Origin: JABCPE02 sp963520375
GTDB lineage: Bacteria > Bacteroidota > Bacteroidia > Flavobacteriales > Weeksellaceae
Direction: 5' to 3'
NCBI GenBank assembly: GCA_963520375.1
Contig: CAUQQF010000023.1
Location: forward strand, 1 to 28,850
DNA: 28,850 bases
Shown: positions 14,646-22,396 of the stretch, one piece after another
Layout: each line of letters opens with the position of its first letter
Position numbering within the stretch: position 1 is the stretch's first letter
Notes under the pieces: generated by a model
The model's input: the letters and a program-made list of their open reading frames with translations, nothing else
What the model was told of the DNA's origin: nothing
Databases searched by the model: none
Translations under genes and position numbers: made by a program

Positions 14646-15215
14646 TTAATTTTTTATAACAAGATTTATTCCATCGTAGAGCGTTTTTAGGTCGCAAGAC
14701 ACCCTGTCGCCCACCTTGTATCTGCTGTCTATTTCGCCTTCTTGGAAAGTCATTTTTTGAAAATCTTCTATATCCACTACTTTCAGCTCTTTAAAATCAA
14801 ATTCTGGAATTTCTACTATCTCAAATTCAGTCAAACTAATGGGCATAGCATTAAGCTGTCTATATACATTAAGCCCTATGGACAAAGGTATTTTCTCGTA
14901 GATTTCGTAAATATGCTTTGCATTTTTAATATTAGGCAATGCAAATTCATTGATAAATTTATCTAAAATTTCATCAAGTTTCAGAAAATCTCCCGCTCCC
15001 CTAAAAACTTCACCATCAGACACCAGCTCTATCCAGTCCTCTTCGCCTTTTTTAGAATACTGATATTCAAACCCTTGCAGAAAAGTATCCACTAAATCTA
15101 TGCTGACAATCCAGCCAGGGTTATCCAGAGTTTCTATTTTCACTCCATATTCATGCTCCCAGTCGCCATTACACTGATTTTTATACCATTCTTGTATCAG
15201 TTCTATATTAGTCAT
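14646..15215 (-). CDS. Imm53 family immunity protein with extra C-terminal half
   Basis: Residues 1-100 of this 189-residue protein match the pattern of Imm53 (polymorphic toxin immunity family): an EWYKNQCNGDWEHEYGVKIETL opening split here as EWYKNQCNGDWEHE and YGVKIETLDNPGW, then VSIDLVDTFL and a DWIELVSDGEVFRGAGD segment ending in a helix (DEILDKFINEF). Residues about 105-189 are unassigned: a helical part (NAKHIYEIYEKIPL), an acidic strand part (ISLTEFEIVEIPEFDFKELKV) and a C-terminal segment with YKVGDRVSCDL. No toxin gene lies beside it. It follows the extended SDR gene by 19 bases and shares no separate promoter box, so it is probably the second gene of that transcript. The Imm53 call is by recognition of the motif; the function in this setting is unknown. 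Confidence 0.75.
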   Translation of the reverse strand: MTNIELIQEWYKNQCNGDWEHEYGVKIETLDNPGWIVSIDLVDTFLQGFEYQYSKKGEEDWIELVSDGEVFRGAGDFLKLDEILDKFINEFALPNIKNAKHIYEIYEKIPLSIGLNVYRQLNAMPISLTEFEIVEIPEFDFKELKVVDIEDFQKMTFQEGEIDSRYKVGDRVSCDLKTLYDGINLVIKN

Positions 15216-15234
15216 TTCATTGATTTATAATAAT

Positions 15235-16239
15235 TTACAATTTTCGGTTTTTATAATTTTCTAAATGAAAATCAATACTTTCATTGATAGGAATAAAACT
15301 ATAATTCAGCTCTCGTTTTATTTTCTCATTAGAAATCGGCGTAAAACTCGTAACCGCCTCTATATTGCTCTTGGTAACTCTCTTTAAACTTGGGATAAGC
15401 CACCCCAAAAGCACATTCAGCCAATACGCAAAATTCAGAATGGACTTTGGAAGGATTTTCGTTTTGGATTTCCCTAATTTTAGCCTTACTATATCGGACA
15501 AATCCTGATATTTTCTATTCTCAGAAAGAATAATATACCGCTCCCCGAATTTGTTTTTATCCATCAGTTCCACCGCTATTTTTGCCACATCGCGAACATC
15601 CACATAGGCAGTTCCTCCTGAAAAAGTAAATGGATTTTTCTCAAAAGTAGTAAAAAGCTCTCCACTGCTGTTTCCCCAGTTTCCTGTTCCGATGATGACG
15701 CCAGGGTTGATAATAATGGTATTCATCCCCTCTGCTGAACTTCGCCAGACCTCCATTTCTGCAAGGTATTTTGACTGTGCATATCCAGAATGCTCTTCTT
15801 TTGGATTAAACTGCGAATTTTCATCAATGATCCCATTTTCATTCATCTCATCCAAAACCGCAATAGAACTCACAAAAAGAAACTTTTTCACCTGTTTTTC
15901 TTCGGCTATATAGAGCATATTTTTAGTGCCTTCCACATTGGTTCTGAGCATTTCTTGGGTGTCTTTCGGGTGAAAACTCACCTTTGCAGAGGCGTGATAG
16001 ACCTCCTCCACACCATCCAAAGCCGCTCTCAGCGAATCCAAATCCCACAAATCTACATCCACCCACTCTATCTGCTCAAACAGCCGTTCAGCATCCGCCG
16101 TATAAAAGAGCCAAGATTTTTTGACTTCTTCTATATTGCTGCTTTTTCGCTTGGCAGCTCTCACTTTTTTGCCTTTTTTAAGGAGTTCTAAAACCAATAC
16201 TCTTCCTAAAATCCCTGTTGCTCCCGTTACTAAAACCAT
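15235..16239 (-). CDS. NAD-dependent epimerase/dehydratase family (extended SDR)
   Basis: A 334-residue extended SDR. The cofactor motif TGATGILG is at 5-12, followed by a conserved acidic stretch with VDVDLWDLDSLRAAL, the VYHASAKVSF strand, VSSIAV, and the catalytic pair in GYAQSKYLAE (Y153, K157). The INPGVIIGTG segment and YVDVRDVAK are also typical. The substrate is not evident; related proteins in Flavobacteria act on nucleotide sugars, sterol-like or flavanone-like ketones, and none is supported here. A terminator for the upstream pseudouridine synthase gene lies 26 bases before the ATG, so a promoter must lie in that gap or overlap the hairpin; no good TAnnTTTG box is visible there. 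Confidence 0.88.
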   Translation of the reverse strand: MVLVTGATGILGRVLVLELLKKGKKVRAAKRKSSNIEEVKKSWLFYTADAERLFEQIEWVDVDLWDLDSLRAALDGVEEVYHASAKVSFHPKDTQEMLRTNVEGTKNMLYIAEEKQVKKFLFVSSIAVLDEMNENGIIDENSQFNPKEEHSGYAQSKYLAEMEVWRSSAEGMNTIIINPGVIIGTGNWGNSSGELFTTFEKNPFTFSGGTAYVDVRDVAKIAVELMDKNKFGERYIILSENRKYQDLSDIVRLKLGKSKTKILPKSILNFAYWLNVLLGWLIPSLKRVTKSNIEAVTSFTPISNEKIKRELNYSFIPINESIDFHLENYKNRKL

Positions 16240-16264
16240 TCTAAATTCAGTATTTTAAATTAAA

Positions 16265-16297
16265 AAGTGATAAACACAGAGAGAGTATTTATCACTT
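16265..16297 (-). terminator. Terminator of the RluB-type pseudouridine synthase gene
   Basis: AAGTGATAAA (16265-16274) pairs perfectly with TTTATCACTT (16288-16297) around a 13-base loop. Read leftward it is followed by TTTTTA. The opposite side also has seven T, so it could act in both directions. Confidence 0.85.
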
Positions 16298-16305
16298 CTA
16301 TTTTT

Positions 16306-17217
16306 TTATAACATTTTTAGGTTATTCACTTCCATTTCGGTGAGAATTCGCCAGTGTCCTCGTTTGATATTTTTCTTGGTAAGCCCAGCAAAAATCACTC
16401 TGTCCAAAGCCTCCACTTCATAGCCCATTTTCTTGAAAATTCTCCTTACGACTCTATTCCAACCGATGTGGATTTCTATTCCTACTTCATTTTTAGGTTT
16501 TCCTTCGATGTATGAGATGCTGTCCACCTCTGCTACTCCCTCTTCCAGACGAACTCCATCTGCTATCGTGCGCAGATCCTCCACGCTTAGTTTTCTATCC
16601 AAAGTAACATGATAGATTTTTTTCACTCCAAAAGACGGGTGGGTCAGTTTTTTAGTCAAATGCCCATCATTTGTCAAAAGAATAAGCCCTGTGGTCTGTC
16701 TATCCAGCCTACCCACTGGGAATAAACGATACGGCGAGGCATTCGCTACCAAATCCATCACGGTCTTTCTCGCTTTCTCATCTTTTGTCGTAGAAATATA
16801 TCCTTTCGGTTTGTTAAGAAGCACATACACAGGCTTTTCTGGAGTTATACTCTGTCCATCGAAAACCACTCTGTCTGTTTTCTGAACTTGGTATCCCATT
16901 TCTGTAACCACCTTCCCATTGACCTCCACTAGTCCTTGTGTAATCAGTTCATCAGCCTCTCTCCTGCTGCATATTCCAGAATTAGCGATGTATTTATTAA
17001 GCCTAATTGTATCTTTTTCAACCTGTTTGCTGATTTTGTCCAATTTTCTTTTCAGAATAAAGGATTTAGCCTTATCTTCCTGCTCATCAGGTTTTTTGTA
17101 AAACTTTTTAGGAGCAGATGGTCTGTCCCTTTTCTCAAATTTATTTCTGTTTTGGCTTCCTCTACTCTCTTCTCTGTTATCCCTTCTTCCCGAAAAACTT
17201 TTTCTATCTCTGCTCAT
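16306..17217 (-). CDS. rluB: 23S rRNA pseudouridine synthase, RluB-type
   Basis: A 303-residue protein from the ATG at 17217. Residues about 1-65 are a basic, disordered tail rich in R, K and S. An S4 RNA-binding domain follows (RLNKYIANSGICSRREADELI, split as RLNKYIANSGIC and SRREADELI) and then the RsuA/RluB/E/F catalytic domain with VLLNKPKGYISTT and the catalytic aspartate D172 in VGRLDRQTTGLILLTNDG. The RVVRRIFKKMGYEV segment near the end is also standard. E. coli RluB modifies U2605 of 23S rRNA; the rluB symbol rests on the S4 domain and length, and rluE/rluF-like activity cannot be excluded. An in-frame TTG at 17241 overlaps the -7 box, so the ATG is used. Confidence 0.9.
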   Translation of the reverse strand: MSRDRKSFSGRRDNREESRGSQNRNKFEKRDRPSAPKKFYKKPDEQEDKAKSFILKRKLDKISKQVEKDTIRLNKYIANSGICSRREADELITQGLVEVNGKVVTEMGYQVQKTDRVVFDGQSITPEKPVYVLLNKPKGYISTTKDEKARKTVMDLVANASPYRLFPVGRLDRQTTGLILLTNDGHLTKKLTHPSFGVKKIYHVTLDRKLSVEDLRTIADGVRLEEGVAEVDSISYIEGKPKNEVGIEIHIGWNRVVRRIFKKMGYEVEALDRVIFAGLTKKNIKRGHWRILTEMEVNNLKML

Positions 17218-17238
17218 CTTGTTCTTAAATAATTTGTG

Positions 17239-17246
17239 CAAAGGTA
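17239..17246 (-). promoter_or_regulatory. Putative -7 box for rluB
   Basis: TACCTTTG on the minus strand is a full TAnnTTTG match and ends 22 bases before the ATG at 17217. There is no TTG at the expected distance upstream. Confidence 0.55.
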
Positions 17247-17363
17247 ATAAATTCTACCTTTCTTTTTGTCTGAAAATCAAAAATCAATACACCTTTATGA
17301 AAGATAAAATTTATCTCTGATTTTTTTGTGGAGATTTTTCATCTAAAATCTGTGTAAATATCG

Positions 17364-17371
17364 TAGTTTTG
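17364..17371 (+). promoter_or_regulatory. Putative -7 box for the FkbM methyltransferase-flippase operon
   Basis: TAGTTTTG fits TAnnTTTG and ends 22 bases before the ATG at 17393, the same distance as for rluB, kdsA and the M48 gene. No TTG -33 element at the usual spacing. Confidence 0.5.
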
Positions 17372-17392
17372 TAGTTTGGAAAAATTTACAGC

Positions 17393-18205
17393 ATGATTAA
17401 TCCCTACTATGCTCTTGCACAGAATTTTTGGTTCGTTTCTCCTACTATTTATAAAAGTCGTTTTTATAAAAAACTCATCCGTCTCAATAGGGAAAATATT
17501 TTTAAGAGAAATGCAGAACCAGAGCTGCTCTGGCTGAAAGATTTCCTGCCGCAGAAAGCTGTTTTCATAGACATCGGAGCAGGCTGGGGAGATTATGTCT
17601 ACTGGCTGGATTACATTCTTTTCCCTGAAAACATTCATGTTTTTGAGCCTAATAAAATCCTTTGTAAAAGACTCAAAAATCTTTTTTCTAAAATCAATTT
17701 TTATCAAAAAGCCTTGTCTAGTGAAAACAAGAAGGCTGAACTGATGATTCCTGTCCTCAACAAAGAAAAAATCCACGAGGAAAGCACCCTGCTGGACAAC
17801 ATTATAGAAGATGAGGACACAAAAATAGCCACACAAAAAGCAGAATGCATCACCCTTGACAGCTGGTGCCAAAAAAGAGAGGCAGAAAAAAAAGAACTGG
17901 AAAGGCTGGATTTCATAAAGATAGACACGGTGGGGCAAGAACTCTCCGTGCTGGAAGGCGCGAAAGAAACCATTGAAAAATTCAAGCCCGTTCTAATGGT
18001 AAAAATCGAGCAAAAGTACCACTCCGAGTCGATTTGGGAAGTAATTTCTAATATAGAAAAATACGGATATTCGGCGCATTATCTGCATCGAGAGAATTTT
18101 TCATTAGAACCTTTGACCGAGGATATTCTAAATTCTCAAAATGCTATCTTTGCCGAAGATTCTAGTAAATTTATCAAAAATATAATTTTCATAAACAACA
18201 GATAA
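17393..18205 (+). CDS. FkbM family methyltransferase
   Basis: A 270-residue SAM-dependent methyltransferase. Motif I is seen as FIDIGAGWGDYVYW (58-71), the acidic end of strand 2 as HVFEPNK (82-88), and the FkbM-specific strand-helix as RLDFIKIDTVGQELSVLEGA (171-190), where the usual IDVEGxE is here IDTVGQE. FkbM-type enzymes O-methylate sugars or polyketides. Its stop codon TAA overlaps the ATG of the flippase gene by one base, so the two are probably translationally coupled. That pairing suggests methylation of a glycan precursor that is then exported, but no glycosyltransferase is next to it and the substrate is unknown. Confidence 0.88.
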   Translation: MINPYYALAQNFWFVSPTIYKSRFYKKLIRLNRENIFKRNAEPELLWLKDFLPQKAVFIDIGAGWGDYVYWLDYILFPENIHVFEPNKILCKRLKNLFSKINFYQKALSSENKKAELMIPVLNKEKIHEESTLLDNIIEDEDTKIATQKAECITLDSWCQKREAEKKELERLDFIKIDTVGQELSVLEGAKETIEKFKPVLMVKIEQKYHSESIWEVISNIEKYGYSAHYLHRENFSLEPLTEDILNSQNAIFAEDSSKFIKNIIFINNR

Positions 18206-19683
18206 TGAGCGTAATACTCCGACAAGGGCTAAAATATTCCATTGTAGGATATCTGGGATTTTTGCTGGGAACGCTGGCAAATTTCTTTATTTTCCCGAAT
18301 GATTTGGAATTTTATGGCAAGTTGAGATTTATTTTCCCAACGGCGGAGATGTTCGTTCCGATAGTGGTTTTTGGGATTTCTTTTTCTAATGTCAAGTTTT
18401 TTGCACAGACCCAAAAAGATGGAAAACACCAGAATATGCTCTCGCTGTCCTTTGTAGGGATTTTTATCAACTTTTTTATTTTCGGAATTCTTTACTTTCT
18501 GATTTTCAATATTTTCCCTTCTCTGAAACAAAGTGAAAACTGGCAGGCGAAACATCTGATTTTTCCTTTGATTTTGTTTCTATCCATTTCTACTGTTTTG
18601 AATAAATATATTTCCAATTATAAACGCATCGCCATTCCGAACATTTTTGAAAATCTTTTTCCGAAACTTGCCAACATCGGTGCTTTTTGTTTGTTTTTCT
18701 TCGCAAAAGTCCCTGAAAATATGGCGCTTATTTTCTTTATTTCTGTTTTCTTTATGGCAATGTTAGGTTATTTCGTGTATAACAATAAGTTAGAGAAATT
18801 TAATTTTGATTTTAGCACAGATTACTTCCGACAAAACGGGCTTTGGGTTCAGATTTTATCTTATAGTTTTTTCGGATTTTTGGGAAATATAGGCAGTTTT
18901 TTAGCTTTGAAAATTGCCAATGTGATGATTGGAGAATACATCGGCTTTGAGCAAAATGGGCTTTACAGCAATATTTACTCCATCGTTACCCTCATAAACA
19001 TCCCTCAGATGGGGCTTTACAACATCTCTGCACCGATGATTAACAAGCATCTTACGGAAAATACCTTGCAGGAACTTGACCGCTTTCACAAAAAAACTTC
19101 CCTCAGTTTATTCTTTTTAGGATTGGTCTTTTTTTCGTGTATTGTAGTGGGATTTCCCTTCCTCACGGACTTTATGAAAAATGGAGAACTTCTTCGGACA
19201 GCAGAACCTATTTTATGGATTATTGGCATGACTATGCTGTTTGATTTGGCTACGGGATTCAACAGCCACATTATTTCCATGTCCAAATTTTATAAGTACA
19301 ACACCCTGTTTATGCTTATTTTAGCCGTAGTGACCATCGCTCTAAATGCTTTTTTCCTAAAATATACCGATTTAGGAATTTTGGGAATTGCCATTTCCTA
19401 CGCTATTTCTTTGACTTCGTTTAATTTAATAAAAATCGTGTTCAACTACCACCATTTCAAGGTTTTTCCATTATCCATCAAAATGATGTGGGCAGTTATC
19501 ATCTGTGGCTCTGCGATTGTTTTGGCTTCGATTTTTCCTAATTTTCAGTCTAGTTTTGTGAATTTGATTTACAAACCTGCTTTGGTTTTAGCGGTGATAT
19601 TTATCGGAAATCTTATTTTCAAAATATATCCTTTGAACCAAATTCTACAAAAATATCTTCTGAAAAAATCTGAAAACAAATAA
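18205..19683 (+). CDS. Polysaccharide flippase, MOP superfamily (Wzx-like)
   Basis: A 492-residue integral membrane protein with about fourteen hydrophobic segments, no signal peptide and few charged residues, as expected for the polysaccharide transport branch of the MOP exporter superfamily. Typical features are the opening QGLKYSIVGYLGFLLGTLANFFIFP, an NPxxxG-like loop replaced by NIPQMGLYNISAPMI, and the LGILGIAISYAISLT helix. It would flip a lipid-linked glycan across the inner membrane. The start ATG overlaps the FkbM stop by one base. A GC-rich hairpin at 19691-19714 ends the unit. No other glycan genes are adjacent, so the cargo is unknown. Confidence 0.88.
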   Translation: MSVILRQGLKYSIVGYLGFLLGTLANFFIFPNDLEFYGKLRFIFPTAEMFVPIVVFGISFSNVKFFAQTQKDGKHQNMLSLSFVGIFINFFIFGILYFLIFNIFPSLKQSENWQAKHLIFPLILFLSISTVLNKYISNYKRIAIPNIFENLFPKLANIGAFCLFFFAKVPENMALIFFISVFFMAMLGYFVYNNKLEKFNFDFSTDYFRQNGLWVQILSYSFFGFLGNIGSFLALKIANVMIGEYIGFEQNGLYSNIYSIVTLINIPQMGLYNISAPMINKHLTENTLQELDRFHKKTSLSLFFLGLVFFSCIVVGFPFLTDFMKNGELLRTAEPILWIIGMTMLFDLATGFNSHIISMSKFYKYNTLFMLILAVVTIALNAFFLKYTDLGILGIAISYAISLTSFNLIKIVFNYHHFKVFPLSIKMMWAVIICGSAIVLASIFPNFQSSFVNLIYKPALVLAVIFIGNLIFKIYPLNQILQKYLLKKSENK

Positions 19684-19690
19684 AAAACGA

Positions 19691-19714
19691 AAGTAAGGCA
19701 AAATCGCCTTACTT
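19691..19714. terminator. Hairpin terminator between convergent flippase and thioredoxin genes
   Basis: AAGTAAGGC (19691-19699) pairs perfectly with GCCTTACTT (19706-19714) around a 6-base loop. Read leftward, it is followed by TCGTTTTTTA. Rightward there is no T-run, so it probably ends the TonB receptor-thioredoxin transcript. Confidence 0.7.
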
Positions 19715-19720
19715 CCGCAC

Positions 19721-20164
19721 TTAGTGATTATGATTAGAAAAAATTGAATTTAATTCTTTTTCTTTCAGTAGTCCTTCATGAGTCAGCATTTTCCCGTTTT
19801 CATCAGCAAAAACCCAGAATGGATAGGCAGGAACTCTGCCGCCAGCCAGCTCGTAGGCTATTTTATGCAGTCCCGAAGTTCCATTGGACACGAAAGTATA
19901 TTTCTTCCCAAAAAACTCTATGTCTTTATGGTATTTTTCAGGGTTCACACTTATAAAATAGACGCTGTCCCATATGCTCTGAGGAAGTTTTGATAAGTTC
20001 TTCTTCTGCACTCTGCACACTCCGCACCATTCGGTGGTGAATAAAACAACCACAGGCTTAGGATTTTCTTTTCTTAATTTTTCCACTTCCTCAAAACTAT
20101 TCAGTATCTGAGCATAAGAAAAACAGGACAACACAACCGCCAAAAAAGCGAATTTTAGTTTCAT
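19721..20164 (-). CDS. Secreted thioredoxin-family protein
   Basis: A 147-residue protein with a signal peptide (MKLKFAFLAVVLSCFSYAQ). The thioredoxin active site is WCGVC (C47, C50) after VVVLFTTEW, with the cis-proline region as GRVPAYPFWVF (P112). The fold order (strand, CxxC helix, strand, cis-Pro strand, final helix) is complete, so it should be a periplasmic or outer-envelope disulfide reductase/oxidase. It ends with NHNH. It follows the TonB receptor gene by 5 bases and is almost certainly in the same operon, which ties it to the function of that receptor. Confidence 0.88.
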   Translation of the reverse strand: MKLKFAFLAVVLSCFSYAQILNSFEEVEKLRKENPKPVVVLFTTEWCGVCRVQKKNLSKLPQSIWDSVYFISVNPEKYHKDIEFFGKKYTFVSNGTSGLHKIAYELAGGRVPAYPFWVFADENGKMLTHEGLLKEKELNSIFSNHNH

Positions 20165-20169
20165 ATATT

Positions 20170-22197
20170 TTATTTTATCGTGTATCTTATTCCTAGGAAA
20201 CCTCTTATTTTCTGCATCGGAGCGTATCCGTAGGATGGTTCAAACTCATATCCGTTCGGATTATTGGTTCCTGTATCTTTATCAAACGGGTCAAAAGGTC
20301 TTAGGATAGGGTCTTTCGGAGTGAAATTAAACAAATTTTTCACACCGCCATAAATTTCCAATCCATTGTCAAACTTAGTTCTCAGCTGAATATTCGCCAA
20401 ACTATACCATGGCGAGTATTCTGGTCGAAAATCCTTCGGAACGGTGATAAGGCGCATCGGCCCATAAACTTCGCCCGTAAAATCTACCCCAAATTTTCTA
20501 CTAAACTCATAGCTGAGTGCATAAGTTCCAGACCATTTAGGTGCGAGCTGCTCGTATTTTTTGTGCGTTTCGCCCCCTTCTTCATACTTTTCAAAAACAT
20601 CCATATAGGTTGCCCCTATATTTAAGCTCAGCGGAATACCAAATTTTATATTCGCTCCCAATGAAATCCCTTGGCTTATCGCATGCCCTTTCAGGTTATC
20701 ATAAATGATTTTATCGCTATCTGTCTCTGTATCAGCCACGATTTTATTCGTAAAATAGGAATAAAAAGCCGTAGCATCTATATCAATATAGCCGTTTCCT
20801 GCGGTTATTTTTTGAGTAAAATTAATATTCCCGTTGATGGATTTTTCTGGTTTAATATCTCTGATGACCGTTTCTCTGGCATTGGTAAGCGATTTATGGT
20901 CTTCGGTAAAGACATTCACCACACGGAAACCAGTCCCAAAACTCGCTCTAATGCTGGTCGCAGGGCTTGGGCTCAGCTTATAAGCCAGCCTCGGAGAATG
21001 AATAAATCCATGATTTTTACTGTGGTCTAATCTGTACCCCAGCAAAAGTGAGTGTTTGTCATTAAAAGTCCATTGGTCTTGTACGAAAAGCCCTGGAAGC
21101 CAGTCGCTGGTCGGGTTATTCGTTCCGTCTGTGTTTTGCGTTCCTATCGTACTATCATCGTAGTAGTTATGGCGCAAAGTAGCTCCTGCTATCAAGTCAT
21201 GCTTTCCGAAATTTTTATTCCAATAAAACTGCCCAAAACTCGTGCGCTGTGTCGCATCAAAGGCTTCTGTTCCGTATCTAGAGTCCTGATTATGATAATT
21301 AAACGAAAGCTGTAAAAACAACTGCTCCACCGTAGGAAGCTGATAAAGCCCTATCGCCTCAAAGCGGTTGGTATAGATACTTTCGCCATAGACTTCATCG
21401 CCGCCTCTATGCTGTTTCTGCCACTGGAGCTGCCCTCCCAATCGGTCTTCATAAAGGTATCTTGCCATAAAGGAAGCCATTCTATTGTCTTTTCGCTTAA
21501 AATTCCACTTGTTAAACACAGAAACTCGGTCTTGAAGCGTGGTATCCATGAAGCCATCATTATTCTTGTCAATTCTATTCGTAAAATTAAAATAATTCAC
21601 GCTCAAGATAGACGCTGCTTTCTTACCAATATTGAATTTCGTAGCCAAATCCATATTCTGCTCGCCCCAAGAAGTCGTGCTAAAATCCGAAGCAAACTTC
21701 GGTGCGGTCAAAGCGTTTTTAGTGATGATATTGATAGTTCCTCCCATCGCTTCTGTCCCATATACAGAGGATGCAGGACCTTTCACGATTTCTATTCGCT
21801 CTATCATAGAATTCGGAATTCCACTCAGACCGTAGACCGTGGAAAGGGAACTCACTATCGGCATTCCATCGATGAGAATCAGCGAGTAAGGCCCTTCCAG
21901 CCCATTGATATGGATGTCTCCCGTATTACAAACCGAACAGTTAATCTGCGAACGAATCCCATTAACCATAGAAATAGATTCTAAAAGGTTAGAAGTCGGA
22001 TTTTTTTCAAAAAATTTCTTGGTGTAAATTTCCACTGGAACGGGACTTTTAGACTTGCTTATCGGTTTGAGCGTTCCTGTGATAATCACTTCATCTACAT
22101 TTTTATCCTTGTGAAGGGAGTCTTGCTTTACATCTTGCGCATTCATCAAACCTATGAAAAACAGGGCTGACAATGGAAAAAGTTTATAATTTTTCAT
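20170..22197 (-). CDS. TonB-dependent outer membrane receptor
   Basis: A 675-residue TonB-dependent receptor that would import a bound substrate through the outer membrane. It has a signal peptide (to about A20), a likely TonB-box region (VDEVIITGT, 34-42), a plug domain (about 50-165) with the conserved SLILIDGMPIV and ERIEIVKGPASSVYGTEAMGG segments, and a 22-strand type barrel ending in the strand GFLGIRYTIK. There is no CarboxypepD-regulatory domain. Unusually, the plug has INCSVCNTGDIHINGLEG with two cysteines (C87, C90). The general layout is like BtuB/CirA-type receptors, but the cargo is not evident. A secreted thioredoxin gene follows in the same operon. A promoter with TTG-N20-TAGTTTTG lies upstream. 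Confidence 0.92.
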   Translation of the reverse strand: MKNYKLFPLSALFFIGLMNAQDVKQDSLHKDKNVDEVIITGTLKPISKSKSPVPVEIYTKKFFEKNPTSNLLESISMVNGIRSQINCSVCNTGDIHINGLEGPYSLILIDGMPIVSSLSTVYGLSGIPNSMIERIEIVKGPASSVYGTEAMGGTINIITKNALTAPKFASDFSTTSWGEQNMDLATKFNIGKKAASILSVNYFNFTNRIDKNNDGFMDTTLQDRVSVFNKWNFKRKDNRMASFMARYLYEDRLGGQLQWQKQHRGGDEVYGESIYTNRFEAIGLYQLPTVEQLFLQLSFNYHNQDSRYGTEAFDATQRTSFGQFYWNKNFGKHDLIAGATLRHNYYDDSTIGTQNTDGTNNPTSDWLPGLFVQDQWTFNDKHSLLLGYRLDHSKNHGFIHSPRLAYKLSPSPATSIRASFGTGFRVVNVFTEDHKSLTNARETVIRDIKPEKSINGNINFTQKITAGNGYIDIDATAFYSYFTNKIVADTETDSDKIIYDNLKGHAISQGISLGANIKFGIPLSLNIGATYMDVFEKYEEGGETHKKYEQLAPKWSGTYALSYEFSRKFGVDFTGEVYGPMRLITVPKDFRPEYSPWYSLANIQLRTKFDNGLEIYGGVKNLFNFTPKDPILRPFDPFDKDTGTNNPNGYEFEPSYGYAPMQKIRGFLGIRYTIK

Positions 22198-22232
22198 AAT
22201 ATAATTAGATTTAATTAGAAATAAATGTTAGG

Positions 22233-22263
22233 CAAAACTAATATTTTTAAATACACAAACCAA
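22233..22263 (-). promoter_or_regulatory. Promoter of the TonB receptor-thioredoxin operon
   Basis: Minus strand: TTG (22263-22261), 20-base spacer, TAGTTTTG (22240-22233). The box ends 36 bases before the ATG at 22197. I see no Fur-box-like palindrome over it. Confidence 0.6.
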
Positions 22264-22344
22264 ATTTTTATTTAAAATAATTCTAAAAAAGAATTTTTCC
22301 TCATCAGATAAATATTTAAAAAAATCATAATTTTAGGCTAAAAA

Positions 22345-22377
22345 TTGGATTTCTTTTATCAAAAAATCTTAATTTCG
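22345..22377 (+). promoter_or_regulatory. Putative promoter of the DUF2723 gene
   Basis: TTG (22345-22347), 22-base spacer, TAATTTCG (22370-22377), a one-base departure from TAnnTTTG. The box ends 20 bases before the ATG at 22397. Confidence 0.4.
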
Positions 22378-22396
22378 CGACAAATTATTTTTATTA

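Noticed and set aside
17339..17938. Minus-strand frame of 199 codons
   Set aside because: It overlaps the well-supported FkbM methyltransferase gene on the opposite strand and has no motif.
21409..21984. Plus-strand frame of 191 codons
   Set aside because: It is a shadow of the TonB receptor gene on the other strand, lacking family motifs and promoter.
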